Positions 36,558-36,687 of a stretch of DNA of 36,687 nt are shown one piece after another (position 1 is the stretch's first letter; each line of letters begins with the position of its first letter). Under the pieces are notes generated by a model that was not told the origin of the DNA, did not search any database, and saw only the letters and a list, made by a program, of their open reading frames with translations. The position numbers were made by a program, and so were the translations under genes. The stretch comes from Bacteroidales bacterium. GTDB lineage: Bacteria; Bacteroidota; Bacteroidia; Bacteroidales; Bacteroidaceae. The stretch covers positions 1 to 36,687 of the forward strand of contig SUXO01000021.1 of NCBI GenBank assembly GCA_015060885.1, given 5' to 3'.

Positions 36558-36687
36558 TTGCTTTTGACTTCTCGGTGTTATTTGTCGGTTATTCTCTCAT
36601 TGGAAATATATCTTTGACGTTCTTTGTCGCGCAAAGAACCAAACGCCCGGCACGCGAGAAAAATCAGTCGCTCGGTTCTTTGTTCAC
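36558..36687. repeat. Diverged member of the MITE-like family, cut by the window end
   Basis: From 36558 the sequence follows the reverse complement of the family's right end (TCGGTGTTA, then TTATTCTCTCA). It then passes into a hairpin GTTCTTTG-TCGCG-CAAAGAAC (36619-36639) and AAACGCCCGGCAC, as near the family's left end. No inverted terminal repeat was found, and the rest lies outside the window. Between 36504 and 36557 I see nothing. Confidence 0.65.

Overview
The window reads as a Bacteroidales chromosome segment. Most genes are preceded by the Bacteroidota-type -7 box TAnnTTTG, often with TTG about 20 nt upstream, and have no Shine-Dalgarno sequence. Several genes are typical of the phylum: the bamD / omega-like / DUF4293 cluster, and ruvX-def-TPR followed by thrS and infC-rpmI-rplT. 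Downstream of rplT lies a structured RNA that fits the Bacteroidales-1 motif. I cannot name a genus from the sequence alone. Both ends of the window fall in repeats of one family, as expected for a contig broken at repeats.

Layout. (1) 1-3000 is an accessory patch: two MITE-like elements (739 and 884 bp) with identical 14-bp terminal inverted repeats, older degenerate copies around them, an ECF sigma factor and a 59-aa protein. (2) 3058-6610, minus strand: an S9 peptidase lipoprotein and an MFS transporter in one unit, plausibly for peptide breakdown and uptake. (3) 6945-14287: a large secreted GH2 beta-galactosidase ending in a dockerin-like module, then mtaB, a family 2 glycosyltransferase and an RsmI-like methyltransferase. 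(4) 14521-18330: a FadL-type porin and uvrB, with an exact 83-bp tandem duplication at the uvrB promoter. (5) 18333-24850: bamD, omega-like, DUF4293; a DsbA-family protein; a peroxiredoxin / MscS / thioesterase unit; a SulP transporter. (6) 24910-28183: HAD phosphatase, 5'-nucleotidase, TspO and a CbpA-type DnaJ. (7) 28407-36120: SPOR lipoprotein with an L-rhamnose-mutarotase-like protein; ruvX-def-TPR; thrS; infC-rpmI-rplT. (8) 36121-36687: terminator, Bacteroidales-1-like RNA, second terminator and another member of the repeat family.

Most of the window is core housekeeping sequence. The least ordinary content is non-coding: a self-nesting family of non-autonomous transposable elements with a clear 8-bp target duplication, a subterminal hairpin whose stem changes sequence but stays paired, the 83-bp duplicated unit (a relative of which sits inside one element), and two intergenic motifs that recur at fixed distances from promoters. 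No tRNA, rRNA, CRISPR array, prophage or transposase gene was seen.
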